From: Streptomyces sp. NBC_01335 | Lineage (GTDB): Bacteria; Actinomycetota; Actinomycetes; Streptomycetales; Streptomycetaceae | Reading direction: 5' to 3' | Assembly (NCBI RefSeq): GCF_035953295.1 | Contig: NZ_CP108370.1 | Coordinates: 6,991,001 to 7,055,000, forward strand | Length of the DNA: 64,000 nucleotides | Shown: piece by piece, positions 25,079 through 33,943 of the stretch | Layout of the letters: each line of letters opens with the position of its first letter | Numbering within the stretch: position 1 is the first letter of the stretch | Notes under the pieces: generated by a model | Seen by the model: the letters and a program-made list of their open reading frames with translations, nothing else | The model's database searches: none | Told to the model about the DNA's origin: nothing | Position numbers and translations under genes: made by a program

Positions 25079-27072
25079 GCCGCGCCGACCGGCTTCAGGG
25101 CCGCCACGCCGTAACGCCCCAGCTCCACGGCACCGTCCGTCTTCGCGCCGCTGAGCACGTCGACGTACGTGCCCGGCAGCGGCACGGTCACCGTGCCCTG
25201 CCCGTGGTGGAGCAGGAAGAGCAGCTCGCCCCGGCGCACCGCCTCCACGCCCTCGGGCAGTTGGGCCACCACCGGGCGGACGCCCGCCTCGCCGGCCACC
25301 CGGCCGAGCAGTTCGCGCAGTGCGCCGGGCTCCGGCAGCGTCGAGAGGTACCAGGCGCCGCCCTTGCGGAGCACGGCGGGCAGGCCGTCCAGTTCGCCGC
25401 CCCGGTAGGCGGCGACGGTCTCGCCGGTGCCGTCCGTCTCCAGCTCCTCCGACCACAGCAGCCCCTGGAAGCCGTCGCAGGCGACGCTCGCGTCCGGCTC
25501 GACGGGCCACCACTCGTGGAGCGTGCGGATCGAGAAGAGCTCGCGCAGCCGCGCGTCCATGCCGCCCGGCCGGATGCGGTCGTCCACGTCGGCGACGCCG
25601 GTGAAGAACCCGCTGACCAGGGTGCCGCCGCCCGCCACGTACGCGACCAGGTTGTCGACGGCGGCGTCGGTCAGGAGGTAGAGCTGCGGCACCACGACCA
25701 TCCGGTAGCCGCTCAAGTCCGCCTCGGGGCGGGCGAAATCGGTCGCCGTGCCGTTCTCCCAGAGCGCCCGGTGCCAGGCTTGTACGATCTCCGCGTAGTC
25801 CAGGTGCGAGGAGGGGCGGCCCTCCTGCGCGCTGCCCCACCAGGCGTCCCAGTCGTGCAGTACCGCCACCTCGGCCGGGGCGTGTGCGCCGCTCACCTCC
25901 GGTGCGAGGGTGGCCAGTTCGGAGCCGATGCGGGTGATCTCCCGGAAGGCGCGGCCCTCGGGTCCGGCGTGCGACACCATCCCGGAGTGGAACTTCTCCG
26001 AGCCCTGCCGGGACTGGCGCCACTGGAAGTAGCAGACGGCGTCCGCACCCCGGGCCACCGACTGGAGGGACCAGAGCCGGTTGAGCCCCCGCGGCTTCGG
26101 GTGGTTCACCGGGCGCCAGTTGACCGCGCTCGCGGCCTGCTCCATCAGCATCCACGGCCCCCGGGCCTGCGAGCGCGTCATGTCGGCGAGCATCGCGTTG
26201 TACTGCCCCGCTCCCGGGTCCGCCGGGTCCGGGTAGACGTCCACCGAGACGACGTCCTCCTGCCCGGCCCACGCCCACGCGTCCTGACCCGACCAGAGCG
26301 GCATGAAGTTGGACGTCACCGGAAGGGCGGGGGAGTGGCGGCGCACGATGTCCCGCTCGGCGGAGTAGCACTCCAGCAGGGCGTCGGAGGTGAACCGCTT
26401 GAAGTCGAGCACCTGTGTGGGGTTGCGCGTGTACTGGGCCTTGCGGGGCGGCAGGATCTCCGCCCAGGTGTCGTAGCGCTGGCTCCAGAAGGCCGTCCCC
26501 CAGGCCTCGTTGACCGCGTCGAGCGTGCCGTACCGGCCGGCGAGCCAGCGGCGGAAGTGCGCCGCCGTCTCGTCGCACCAGCAGTGCGTGCAGTACTCGT
26601 TGTTGATGTGCCACATGGTCAGCGCCGGATGGCCGGCGTACCGGGCCGCCAGGTCCTCGGTGAGGGCTGCGGCGTACCGGCGGTACACCGGTGAACTCGC
26701 GCAGAAGTGCTGGCGCGAGCCGTACCACACGACCGATCCGTCCTCCGCGCGCGGCAGCGTCTCCGGGTGCAGCGCACCCATCCACGGCGGCGGGGAGGAG
26801 GTCGGGGTGGCGAGGACCACCCCGATGCCGTGCTCCTCCATGAGCCCCATCAGCCGGTCGAGCCAGCCGAACTCCCGTGCCCCGGGGCGCGGTTCGATCT
26901 TCGCCCAGGAGAAGACGCCCAGCGTCACCGAGTTGACCCCGGCCTCCTTCATCAGGGCCACGTCCTCGGCCCACACCTCCTCGGGCCACTGCTCGGGGTT
27001 GTAGTCGCCGCCGAAGAGAAGGCGGCCACGGGTGGCGTCACGCAGGGACGGCATGGTGTTCTCGATCCTCAT
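25075..27072 (-). CDS. Glycoside hydrolase family 42 beta-galactosidase
   Basis: A 665-residue enzyme. The TIM barrel starts GGDYNPEQWPEEVW. The acid/base Glu159 is in HINNEY and the nucleophile Glu311 in MLMEQ, both as expected for GH42. Cys124, Cys161, Cys164 and Cys166 form the typical structural zinc site. The trimerisation and small beta domains follow (about 400-660). No signal peptide, so it works on imported oligosaccharides, probably removing beta-galactosyl units. ATG 27072 overlaps the upstream GH74 stop by 4 bases; an alternative ATG at 27054 would lose that overlap. Confidence 0.93.
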   Translation of the reverse strand: MRIENTMPSLRDATRGRLLFGGDYNPEQWPEEVWAEDVALMKEAGVNSVTLGVFSWAKIEPRPGAREFGWLDRLMGLMEEHGIGVVLATPTSSPPPWMGALHPETLPRAEDGSVVWYGSRQHFCASSPVYRRYAAALTEDLAARYAGHPALTMWHINNEYCTHCWCDETAAHFRRWLAGRYGTLDAVNEAWGTAFWSQRYDTWAEILPPRKAQYTRNPTQVLDFKRFTSDALLECYSAERDIVRRHSPALPVTSNFMPLWSGQDAWAWAGQEDVVSVDVYPDPADPGAGQYNAMLADMTRSQARGPWMLMEQAASAVNWRPVNHPKPRGLNRLWSLQSVARGADAVCYFQWRQSRQGSEKFHSGMVSHAGPEGRAFREITRIGSELATLAPEVSGAHAPAEVAVLHDWDAWWGSAQEGRPSSHLDYAEIVQAWHRALWENGTATDFARPEADLSGYRMVVVPQLYLLTDAAVDNLVAYVAGGGTLVSGFFTGVADVDDRIRPGGMDARLRELFSIRTLHEWWPVEPDASVACDGFQGLLWSEELETDGTGETVAAYRGGELDGLPAVLRKGGAWYLSTLPEPGALRELLGRVAGEAGVRPVVAQLPEGVEAVRRGELLFLLHHGQGTVTVPLPGTYVDVLSGAKTDGAVELGRYGVAALKPVGAA

Positions 27073-29360
27073 TCCGGGTCGGCGTACTGGATGCCCCGGC
27101 CGTTGGTGCCCAGATACACCCGGCCGTGGACACGGGGGTCGCCGGCGATCACCTCGCCGGTCCACCCCCACTGGTGCTGGTCGTCGTTGATGCGAATCCA
27201 GGTGACGCCCGCGTCGTCCGAGCGCAGCACGGCCACGCCGTCGTGCGTCGCGGACGCCCGTCCCGTCTGGAAGACCGCGGGGTACCCCGGGCGTCCGGGC
27301 CGTCCCTTCGGGGCGGGGGCGGCCTTGCCGAAGCCCAGCGCGTGCGACTCCTGGACCCCGGCCACGGCCGTGAACGTGCCTCCGCCGTCCGTCGAGCGGT
27401 GCAGCCCGCCGGTCTTCGCCGACAGCCAGAGGTCGCCCGTCCTGCCCGGCGCCGCCGCCATCTTGAACTGCGCGTCACCGGAAGGGAGTCCGGTGGCGCC
27501 GGCGGTGAAGGTCGCGCCCGCGTCCGTGGAGAGGTGGACGGTGCCGGTGTCCGTGTCGTAGGCGTAGAAGCGGGCGGAGTCCACCGGGTCGGCGACGGGC
27601 GTCGCGCCCTTCGGGAACGTCACCACCTCGCTCCAGCTCGCACCGCCGTCCGTGGACCGGTGCGCCGGGTACTTCGTGCCGTCCCAGTGGATGAACGTCC
27701 AGAGCAGCGTCGTCCCGTCCGCGCTCACCGCGATCGGGCCCGGCGCGGACGCCGCGATCTGCGGCTGCGCCGCAAACGGCTGCCAACTGGCCCCTCCGTC
27801 AAGGGAGTACGCCCCGGCGGCGTCCGACCCCGAGGGCCAGCCGGTCCGTACGACGTACGAGGGGACACGTGCCGCGAGGGCCAGGCCGGTCGCGGTGCCG
27901 AACACCGGGTTCGACGCCATGCCGCGCGAGGGGGAGGAGGTGAGAGACTCGTGGTACATCACCCCGATGTCCCCCAGCCCGCTAAGGAGTTGGGCTCCCC
28001 GGGTGCTGGGCGGCGCGACCAGGTGGCGTACCGACGACTCCTCCAGGCCCCGGACCTCCGGCGCCCAGTGCACCAGGTCCCGGGTGCCGAAGACCGTGGC
28101 GCCGGTCCCGTAGAGGAGGTGGCGGGAGTCGAAGGGGTCGACCGCGACGGCCTGGATCCACCAGCCGAACTTCGCCTCCCCACCCCAGCGCAGGTACGGC
28201 GTCTCCGAGACGTCCAGCACCGCCGTGTCCTTGAGGGAGGTCCAGGTGCGCCCGTGGTCGGTGGAGCGGAAGAGCGTGTCGACCGGCCCCCAGCGGTTGT
28301 TGGTGGAGACGACGACCGTCCCGGGGCGCCGGGCGTCCACCGCGATCCCGCCGTAGCCGAACGCGTCCGCCCCGCCCGGCACCACGGGCGTCACGTCCGA
28401 CCAGGCGCCGGTCACCGTGTCGAGGCGGCGCACCGCGCCGTCGCTCTGGTTGTTGGGCCCCGGGCCGTTCGCCCAACTCACGTACAGGGCACGGGAGACG
28501 GCGTCGTACGCGGCCCGGACCGGCACCCGGGTAGACCCGTCGGCCACCGGCGCGCCGGGGACCGGCTCCCACCCGCCGGACGGGGTCGAGCGGTACAGGG
28601 AGGTGGTGCCGTCGCCCCAGCCCGCGTACACCGTCCGCCCCACCGCCACCAGCAGGGTGACCCCCTGGCCGGAGGCGGACGGCACGGCGGGGAAGGAGGG
28701 GTCCGGCGCCCAGGTGGCGCCCTGGTCGGTGGAGCGCAGCAGCCCGTCGTGGCGGGTGCCGAGCCAGAGGGTCCGACTGTCGCGCGGGTCGACCAGCAGG
28801 CGCTCACCGGTACCGCGGCCGTCCTCGTTGGCACCGAGCCGCACCGTCAGGTCCGCACGGGTCCAGGTCGCGCCCCGGTCCTCCGAGCGCAGCACCGCCC
28901 CGGGACCTGCCCAGGACTGGGCGTACGTACCGAGCGCGAGGTACACCCGGTCCGGGTGGGCCGGGTCCACGGCGATCGCCTCGACGCCGAGCAGGTTCCA
29001 GTCGTCCCAGCCGGTGAAGTCGGTGAGCGCCGTCCAGCGGGCCTTCGCGGCGTCCCACCGGTAGGCTCCGCCGATGTCCGTCCGGGCGTAGGCCAGGCCG
29101 CGCACCGACGGGTGGAACATCAGCCCGGTGACGAACCCGGTGCCGCCGATGGCGGCGGTGCGCCAGCGGTACGCCTGGGCCCCCGGCCGGCCGGAGGGGC
29201 GTTCCGCCGCCGAGGCCGTACCCGCGGCGGGCAGTACGCAGGCGGCCGCGGCGACGGCGGCCGCCCCGGCCAGCACCGAGCGGCGCCCGGGCGGCGACGG
29301 CACGGGGTTGGTCGTGGGTGCGGGTGCGGCAGGACCGGGATCGGAACGGAACGCGGGCAC
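27069..29360 (-). CDS. Secreted glycoside hydrolase family 74 (endo-xyloglucanase type)
   Basis: A 763-residue exported enzyme. The signal peptide has a twin-arginine start (GRRSVLAGAAAV) and ends around GTASAAE. The mature part is two seven-bladed propellers with repeated sialidase-like 'STDGGASW' Asp-box turns. The N-terminal signature VTGLMFHPSVRGLAYARTDIGG followed by AYRWD is diagnostic of GH74 and includes the catalytic Asp. GH74 enzymes cut the beta-1,4-glucan backbone of xyloglucan. No cellulose-binding module is attached. It starts at GTG 29360 after GGAAGGA; the region before it is not protein-like. It is the only secreted hydrolase in the locus. Confidence 0.92.
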   Translation of the reverse strand: MPAFRSDPGPAAPAPTTNPVPSPPGRRSVLAGAAAVAAAACVLPAAGTASAAERPSGRPGAQAYRWRTAAIGGTGFVTGLMFHPSVRGLAYARTDIGGAYRWDAAKARWTALTDFTGWDDWNLLGVEAIAVDPAHPDRVYLALGTYAQSWAGPGAVLRSEDRGATWTRADLTVRLGANEDGRGTGERLLVDPRDSRTLWLGTRHDGLLRSTDQGATWAPDPSFPAVPSASGQGVTLLVAVGRTVYAGWGDGTTSLYRSTPSGGWEPVPGAPVADGSTRVPVRAAYDAVSRALYVSWANGPGPNNQSDGAVRRLDTVTGAWSDVTPVVPGGADAFGYGGIAVDARRPGTVVVSTNNRWGPVDTLFRSTDHGRTWTSLKDTAVLDVSETPYLRWGGEAKFGWWIQAVAVDPFDSRHLLYGTGATVFGTRDLVHWAPEVRGLEESSVRHLVAPPSTRGAQLLSGLGDIGVMYHESLTSSPSRGMASNPVFGTATGLALAARVPSYVVRTGWPSGSDAAGAYSLDGGASWQPFAAQPQIAASAPGPIAVSADGTTLLWTFIHWDGTKYPAHRSTDGGASWSEVVTFPKGATPVADPVDSARFYAYDTDTGTVHLSTDAGATFTAGATGLPSGDAQFKMAAAPGRTGDLWLSAKTGGLHRSTDGGGTFTAVAGVQESHALGFGKAAPAPKGRPGRPGYPAVFQTGRASATHDGVAVLRSDDAGVTWIRINDDQHQWGWTGEVIAGDPRVHGRVYLGTNGRGIQYADPE

Positions 29361-29482
29361 GGCGGAGTCCTTCCGGAGCGGGAGCGGGACGGGGGACGGC
29401 GAAGAGGGAGAACGGGATGCTCCGTGCCGCGCGCGGGAGGACCCGGCGCGCGGCACGTACGGCAGCGGAGAACGCGGTGGGC

Positions 29483-30463
29483 TCAGCCCTTCACGGCCCC
29501 GGTGAGCATCCCCTTCTGGAAGTGCTTCTGGACGAACGGCGACAGCACCGCCACCGGGATCAGCGCGAGGACCATGACGGCCATCTGCACCGCGAGGCTG
29601 TTGATCTGCCCGCTGCTCACCGCCGCCCCCATCGCACCCGGCGGCACCTGGTGCTGGAGCACCAGCTGACGGAGGATCATCTGGAGCGGGTACTTGTCGC
29701 TGTCCTGGATGTAGAGCATGGCGTTGAACCACTGGCTCCAGTAACCCACCGCGTAGAAAAGCGAGATGACGGCGACCACGGCGCGGGAGAGCGGCATGAC
29801 GATCTGGAGCAGGATGCGCCACTCGCCGGCGCCGTCGATGCGTGCCGCGTCGATCAGTTCGGGGGCGGTGTCCATGAAGAAGCCGCGGAGCACGAGGATG
29901 TTGAAGACGGAGATCGCGCTCGGCAGGATCATCGACCAGTAGCTGTCGCTCAGACCGATCCCGGTCACCAGCAGATACGTGGGGATGAGCCCGGCGCCGA
30001 AGAACATCGTCGCCATGAGCGTCATCAGCAGCGGCCGGTGGGCGATCGAGTCGCGCCGGCTGAGGCCGTAGGCGCAGAGGATCGAGATCACCATGCTGAA
30101 CACCGTGCCGACGACGGTCAGTCCAATGCTGACCATCGCGGCCCGGGTGACCGCGCCGCCGCTCAGCAGCTCCTTGTACGCGACGAAGGTGACGCTCTTC
30201 GGCCAGACGACCAGCCCGCCCGCGTCGTTGATGGCCTTGGTGTCGGAGAGGCTGGTGACGACCACCACCCAGATGGGGATGAGGATGACGGCGCAGATCG
30301 CCACCAGGCCGAAGCCCTTGAAGGCGAGCCCGGCCTTCGTCGGCTCGTCCTCCCAGGCGGGGCGCTGCTCGGTGCCGAGGAGGCGCTGCAGCGGGGTGCG
30401 GGCCGGGGTGGTGTCCACGGGCCACCCGCCCGGGGTCTTCTCGAGGTCCAGGAGAGTCGTCAT
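29483..30463 (-). CDS. Carbohydrate ABC transporter permease (LplC/MalG type)
   Basis: A 326-residue inner-membrane permease with six membrane segments. After a 55-residue cytoplasmic tail it has FGLVAICAVILIPIWVVVV as the first helix. The cytoplasmic EAA loop, which contacts the ATPase, reads DAARIDGAG. It pairs with the next upstream permease, which it overlaps by 4 bases. It belongs to the LplC/YtcP branch associated with complex-polysaccharide oligomers. No ATPase gene is present, so a shared ATPase such as MsiK must energise it. Confidence 0.93.
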   Translation of the reverse strand: MTTLLDLEKTPGGWPVDTTPARTPLQRLLGTEQRPAWEDEPTKAGLAFKGFGLVAICAVILIPIWVVVVTSLSDTKAINDAGGLVVWPKSVTFVAYKELLSGGAVTRAAMVSIGLTVVGTVFSMVISILCAYGLSRRDSIAHRPLLMTLMATMFFGAGLIPTYLLVTGIGLSDSYWSMILPSAISVFNILVLRGFFMDTAPELIDAARIDGAGEWRILLQIVMPLSRAVVAVISLFYAVGYWSQWFNAMLYIQDSDKYPLQMILRQLVLQHQVPPGAMGAAVSSGQINSLAVQMAVMVLALIPVAVLSPFVQKHFQKGMLTGAVKG

Positions 30464-31623
30464 TTCTTGGAGTACACCCCCTGCTCGCCCAGCATGTGGG
30501 CGACCTTGTTCGCGCCCAGCACCATCGCGACGCTGAACAGTCCCTTGAAGATTCCGGCGGCGGCGGCGTAGCCGAAGTCACCGGTCTTGATGCCCGTCCA
30601 CCAGATGTAGGTGTCGAGGATCTCGGAGGCGCCGGCGCCCACCTGGTCGCGCTGGAGCAGGATCTGCTCGAAGTCCAGGTTGAGCGCGCTGCCCACCCGC
30701 AGCACCAGCAGCAGGGCGATCACCGGGCGCAGCGCGGGCAGCGTGACGTGCCACATGCGGCGCCAGCGCCCCGCGCCGTCCACCGCGGCGGCCTCGTACA
30801 GGTCGGTGTTGACGGCGGCGAGCGCGGCGAGGAAGACGATCACGCCCCAGCCCGCGTCCTTCCAGACGGCCTGCGCGGTCACCAGGAACTTGAAGAACCC
30901 GGGGTTGGTCATGAGGTCGAAGCCCTCGTGGCCGTGTTCGCGCAGCCACTGGGCGACGAGGCCGGCGCCGCCGAACATCTGCTGGAAGACGGTGACGACG
31001 AGGACCCAGGAGAAGAAGTGCGGCAGGTAGACGATCGCCTGCACCCACGCCTTCACCCGCGCACTCATCAGACTGTTCAGGAGCAGTGCGATGGCGATCG
31101 GGATCGGGAAGAAGAGGATCAACTGCGTCAGGAAGATGACCAGCGTGTTGATCAGGACTTCCCAGAAACGGTAGTCGTCGAAGATCCGCGTGAAGTTGTC
31201 GAAACCGACGAAGGGGCTGCCGGTGATGCCCAGGTCGTAGACGTCGTAGTTCTGGAACGCGACGATGTTCCCGAGCAGCGGTATGTAGTTGAAGATCAGC
31301 AGCAGCACGATGGCGGGGACCGTCATCAGGACCAGCGTGCGGTCCCGCCGCAGCCGGTGCCGCCAGGTGATGCCCCCGGCAGGCAGCCCGGATGCCAGGT
31401 GCCCGCCGCCCTTCGCCGCCTTGCCGGACCGGCCGCCGCGTGCGCGGACAGCCGCGTTCTTGCCGGTGGCCCGCGGCCTGTCCGTACCGTCCTTGACTCC
31501 GCCGTCCCCGCCCCCGCCGTCCGGCGTACTGCCGTCCCGCGTTCCGCCGTCCTCGCCGGCCGGGACGTCGGTCCCGTCCGCCGCGCGGCCCGTGCCGGCC
31601 GCCGCCGTGGCCCGTGGCTTCAC
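30460..31623 (-). CDS. Carbohydrate ABC transporter permease (LplB type)
   Basis: A 387-residue permease. An unusual 85-residue cytoplasmic N-terminus, rich in Gly, Lys, Asp and Arg, precedes six membrane helices that start at LVLMTVPAIVLLLIFNYIP. The EAA loop reads EAAAVDGAGRW. LplB/YtcP-like sequences such as FNYIPLLGNIVAFQNY place it in the same importer type as its partner. Start is GTG 31623 with GGGGAG eight bases before it; without the extension the protein would have normal length (about 300), so the extension may be a linker. Confidence 0.9.
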   Translation of the reverse strand: MKPRATAAAGTGRAADGTDVPAGEDGGTRDGSTPDGGGGDGGVKDGTDRPRATGKNAAVRARGGRSGKAAKGGGHLASGLPAGGITWRHRLRRDRTLVLMTVPAIVLLLIFNYIPLLGNIVAFQNYDVYDLGITGSPFVGFDNFTRIFDDYRFWEVLINTLVIFLTQLILFFPIPIAIALLLNSLMSARVKAWVQAIVYLPHFFSWVLVVTVFQQMFGGAGLVAQWLREHGHEGFDLMTNPGFFKFLVTAQAVWKDAGWGVIVFLAALAAVNTDLYEAAAVDGAGRWRRMWHVTLPALRPVIALLLVLRVGSALNLDFEQILLQRDQVGAGASEILDTYIWWTGIKTGDFGYAAAAGIFKGLFSVAMVLGANKVAHMLGEQGVYSKK

Positions 31624-31727
31624 CGTGAGCTCCCCATGTCGTGCTGCTCCGCCCCGGCCGCCGGGCGTCACTGCGCCCGGCGGCCACTCTCCGTTTGTGC
31701 GTGGGTCCTGCCGTCTGCCGCGTACGG

Positions 31728-33437
31728 TCAGTTGCCGGAGCCGTTCTTGTCGAGGATGTCCTGGTACCAGGAGCGGAGCTCGTCGCCGCCGCTCTTCTTC
31801 CAGGTCGACACCGCCGACTCCAGGTCGCTGACCTTCTTGCGCCCGCGCCGGATGTCCTTCTGCAGGTCGTCGAAGGGCGTGTACAGGGAGGCGTACCGCT
31901 GGGGCTCGACGATCTGCATGCCGAAGAAGAGAGGCTTCTTGATGTTCGGCGCCTGCCGGGCCATCCACCCCGCGTAGTCCTGGACCAGCTTCGGCTCGTC
32001 GGGGAAGGCGATGGTGTGCGGCGGGGAGGCGAGGAAGAGGAAGGTGGAGGGCTGGGCCTCCTGGATGCCCTGGTCGGTGAAGGTCGGCACGCCGCCCTTC
32101 ACGTCGTAGTGGGTGCCCTGGACGCCGTAGTTGGTGAGCATGAACTCCTCGGTGCCGTACGGGGCGGCGGCGAAGTCGGCGATGGCGAGCATCTCCTCGA
32201 TCTTCGCCTTGGGGAGCTTCTTGCTGAGGAAGGTGAAGATCCCGGCCGGGTCGTCCTGCCAGAGGACCGGCTTGCCGCCGTCGGCCGAGAAGAAGTCCAG
32301 CGCCTGCATGTCGAACTTCGGGTTGGCGGTCTTCTGTTCGGTCACCATGCCCTTCCAGCCGCCGGTGCCGTCGTTGTACATGACGATGTGGCCGCTGGTG
32401 AAGCGGATCTTGGAGTCCGCGTCCTTGTTCGCCTCGGCGTCCGGGTGGACGTAGCCGAGGTCGTGGAGCTTGCGCGCGAAGGCCAGGGCCTCGCGGTACT
32501 CCTTCGTCTCGAGCTTGTGGACGAGCTTGCCGTCCTGGAGCTGCCAGTAGTGCGGGGCGTCCGGCAGCACGCCGTAGATCTTCTGGATGCAGGTCCACAG
32601 GTCGTCGAAGGCCCAGACCTTGCTCTTCGGCGCGGTGTACTCCTTGCCGAAGGCGAGCAGGTCGTCGGCGCTGGCCGGGACCGCGCCGGAGCCGATGATG
32701 TCCTTGCGGTAGAAGATCGCGTTGCCGATGACCGGCGAGGGCATGGGCAGGCCGCGCAGCTTGCCGCCGAAGACCGAGTACTGCCAGGCCCCGGTGGGGA
32801 TGTTGGCGAGGTTCGGGTACTTCTTCACCGCGTCGCCGGCCAGGTAGGGGCTGAGGTCGGCGAACTTCGCGGTGATGGCGTTGCGGATCTGGCCCTGCAT
32901 GTTCCAGCCGGGGATCGTCATCACGTCCGGGATGTCGTCGCCGGCGAGGACGGCACCGATCTTGTCCTGGTACGTGTTGCCGTCCTGCGGGTCGAAGTTC
33001 AGCGTCGCGCCGACCGCCTTGTTCACCGCCGCGTAGTACGGGTTGTTCTTCTTCGGGACGGTGCCCCACAGCGGGGTCATCACCCGGAAGGAAGAGCCCT
33101 TGCCGGGAACGGACTTGACCGACTTCGCCAGCGGGTCGGGCAGCTTGGTGAACCCGGGGCTCGACCCGTTGACGCTGGCCACGTCGGGCTGCACCAGGTC
33201 GGAGGGGACGTAACTCGGCACGACCTTGCTGAGCGCCTTGCCGGTCGTCGTGCCCTCCCGGGTCCCCGAGTCGGATCCGGAGCCGCCGCACGCGGCCAGC
33301 AGCGGTACGCCGCCCGCCACGGCCACCGCTGCGAAGGCGCTCGAAGCGAGGAAGCTCCGGCGGTTCGGAGTGATGGCACTGAGGCCCGTCGCGTCGTTCT
33401 CGGACCGGTTCGTGGCGGGGGAGGAATTCGGCGTCAT
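31728..33437 (-). CDS. Extracellular solute-binding lipoprotein, Tat type
   Basis: A 569-residue binding lipoprotein, first gene of the leftward operon. The Tat motif NRRSFLA (about 25-31) and lipobox LLAAC (Cys50) show export of a folded protein and anchoring to the membrane surface. The mature part belongs to the large family-1 binding proteins (LipO/YtcQ group) that work with LplB/LplC permeases; YYAAVNKAVGATLNF and SWYQDIL are typical. The size suits a long oligosaccharide. Start: ATG 33437 after GAAGGG. A 104-base gap separates it from the permease, where partial termination could raise its level. Confidence 0.92.
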   Translation of the reverse strand: MTPNSSPATNRSENDATGLSAITPNRRSFLASSAFAAVAVAGGVPLLAACGGSGSDSGTREGTTTGKALSKVVPSYVPSDLVQPDVASVNGSSPGFTKLPDPLAKSVKSVPGKGSSFRVMTPLWGTVPKKNNPYYAAVNKAVGATLNFDPQDGNTYQDKIGAVLAGDDIPDVMTIPGWNMQGQIRNAITAKFADLSPYLAGDAVKKYPNLANIPTGAWQYSVFGGKLRGLPMPSPVIGNAIFYRKDIIGSGAVPASADDLLAFGKEYTAPKSKVWAFDDLWTCIQKIYGVLPDAPHYWQLQDGKLVHKLETKEYREALAFARKLHDLGYVHPDAEANKDADSKIRFTSGHIVMYNDGTGGWKGMVTEQKTANPKFDMQALDFFSADGGKPVLWQDDPAGIFTFLSKKLPKAKIEEMLAIADFAAAPYGTEEFMLTNYGVQGTHYDVKGGVPTFTDQGIQEAQPSTFLFLASPPHTIAFPDEPKLVQDYAGWMARQAPNIKKPLFFGMQIVEPQRYASLYTPFDDLQKDIRRGRKKVSDLESAVSTWKKSGGDELRSWYQDILDKNGSGN

Positions 33438-33666
33438 TGCGTCAACCCTTCATGGCGCACCAGGACGACACCCGGCGGGCGACCGCCGTTCGGCTCCTGA
33501 GTCTGAGGTGGGCGTAACTGGACGGAACCGCTCGGATCGAGCGGTACACGACCGGGCGGTGACGGCTTGAAGCCACCGCCGGCGGCGAGACCGGGAACGG
33601 ACCGCGGGGGACCAGGCCACCCTCGGTACTTTCCGGAGACACCGGCTGAGCACCCTCGAAGTGCTG

Positions 33667-33680
33667 TCGAAGCGCTTCGA
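33667..33680. promoter_or_regulatory. LacI-type operator O3
   Basis: TCGAAGCGCTTCGA, perfect 14-bp palindrome, 230 bases upstream of the binding-protein start. It is identical to the inner part of O1 before the LacI gene. Confidence 0.82.
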
Positions 33681-33819
33681 TGTTGCAGCGAGGTTAAGTG
33701 AAGGGGACCGGTCGCACAAGGGTTCGCCCACACATTCATGGGAGCTGTTTCCGTAACGTTTCCGGCGCTCCCGTGCGGCCCCCGTGAGCCGGGCAGGCCG
33801 AGTCAACCCCCGTGCACCC

Positions 33820-33862
33820 TTGACACTTTGCCGGTCGGCCACCGAGCATCGAAGCGCTTCGA
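33820..33862 (+). promoter_or_regulatory. GH3 promoter with overlapping LacI-type operator O4
   Basis: A consensus TTGACA (33820-33825) is followed 18 bases later by GAGCAT (33844-33849), a poor but possible -10. The operator TCGAAGCGCTTCGA (33849-33862) starts on that -10 and covers the expected transcription start, 82 bases before the GH3 gene. This is the ideal position for repression. Confidence 0.72.
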
Positions 33863-33943
33863 AAGATCACTCGCTGATGTTCCGAAGGACCGTGGCGGCC
33901 CATGGCTCCGCCAGACCTCCCACCTTTCCAAGGGGACCCGCAC

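Larger units (their letters stand above)
33438..33943. other. Divergent control region of the glycan locus
   Basis: 506 bases without a gene between the binding-protein gene (left) and GH3 (right). It carries two identical 14-bp operators 182 bases apart and a TTGACA -35 box. A looped repression complex is conceivable. Confidence 0.7.

Noticed and set aside
22781..26989. A single 1,402-codon open frame on the minus strand
   Set aside because: It reads from the wrong frame of the GH42 gene into the GH95 gene. The upstream part has no protein-like sequence; GH95 has its own start at 25078.
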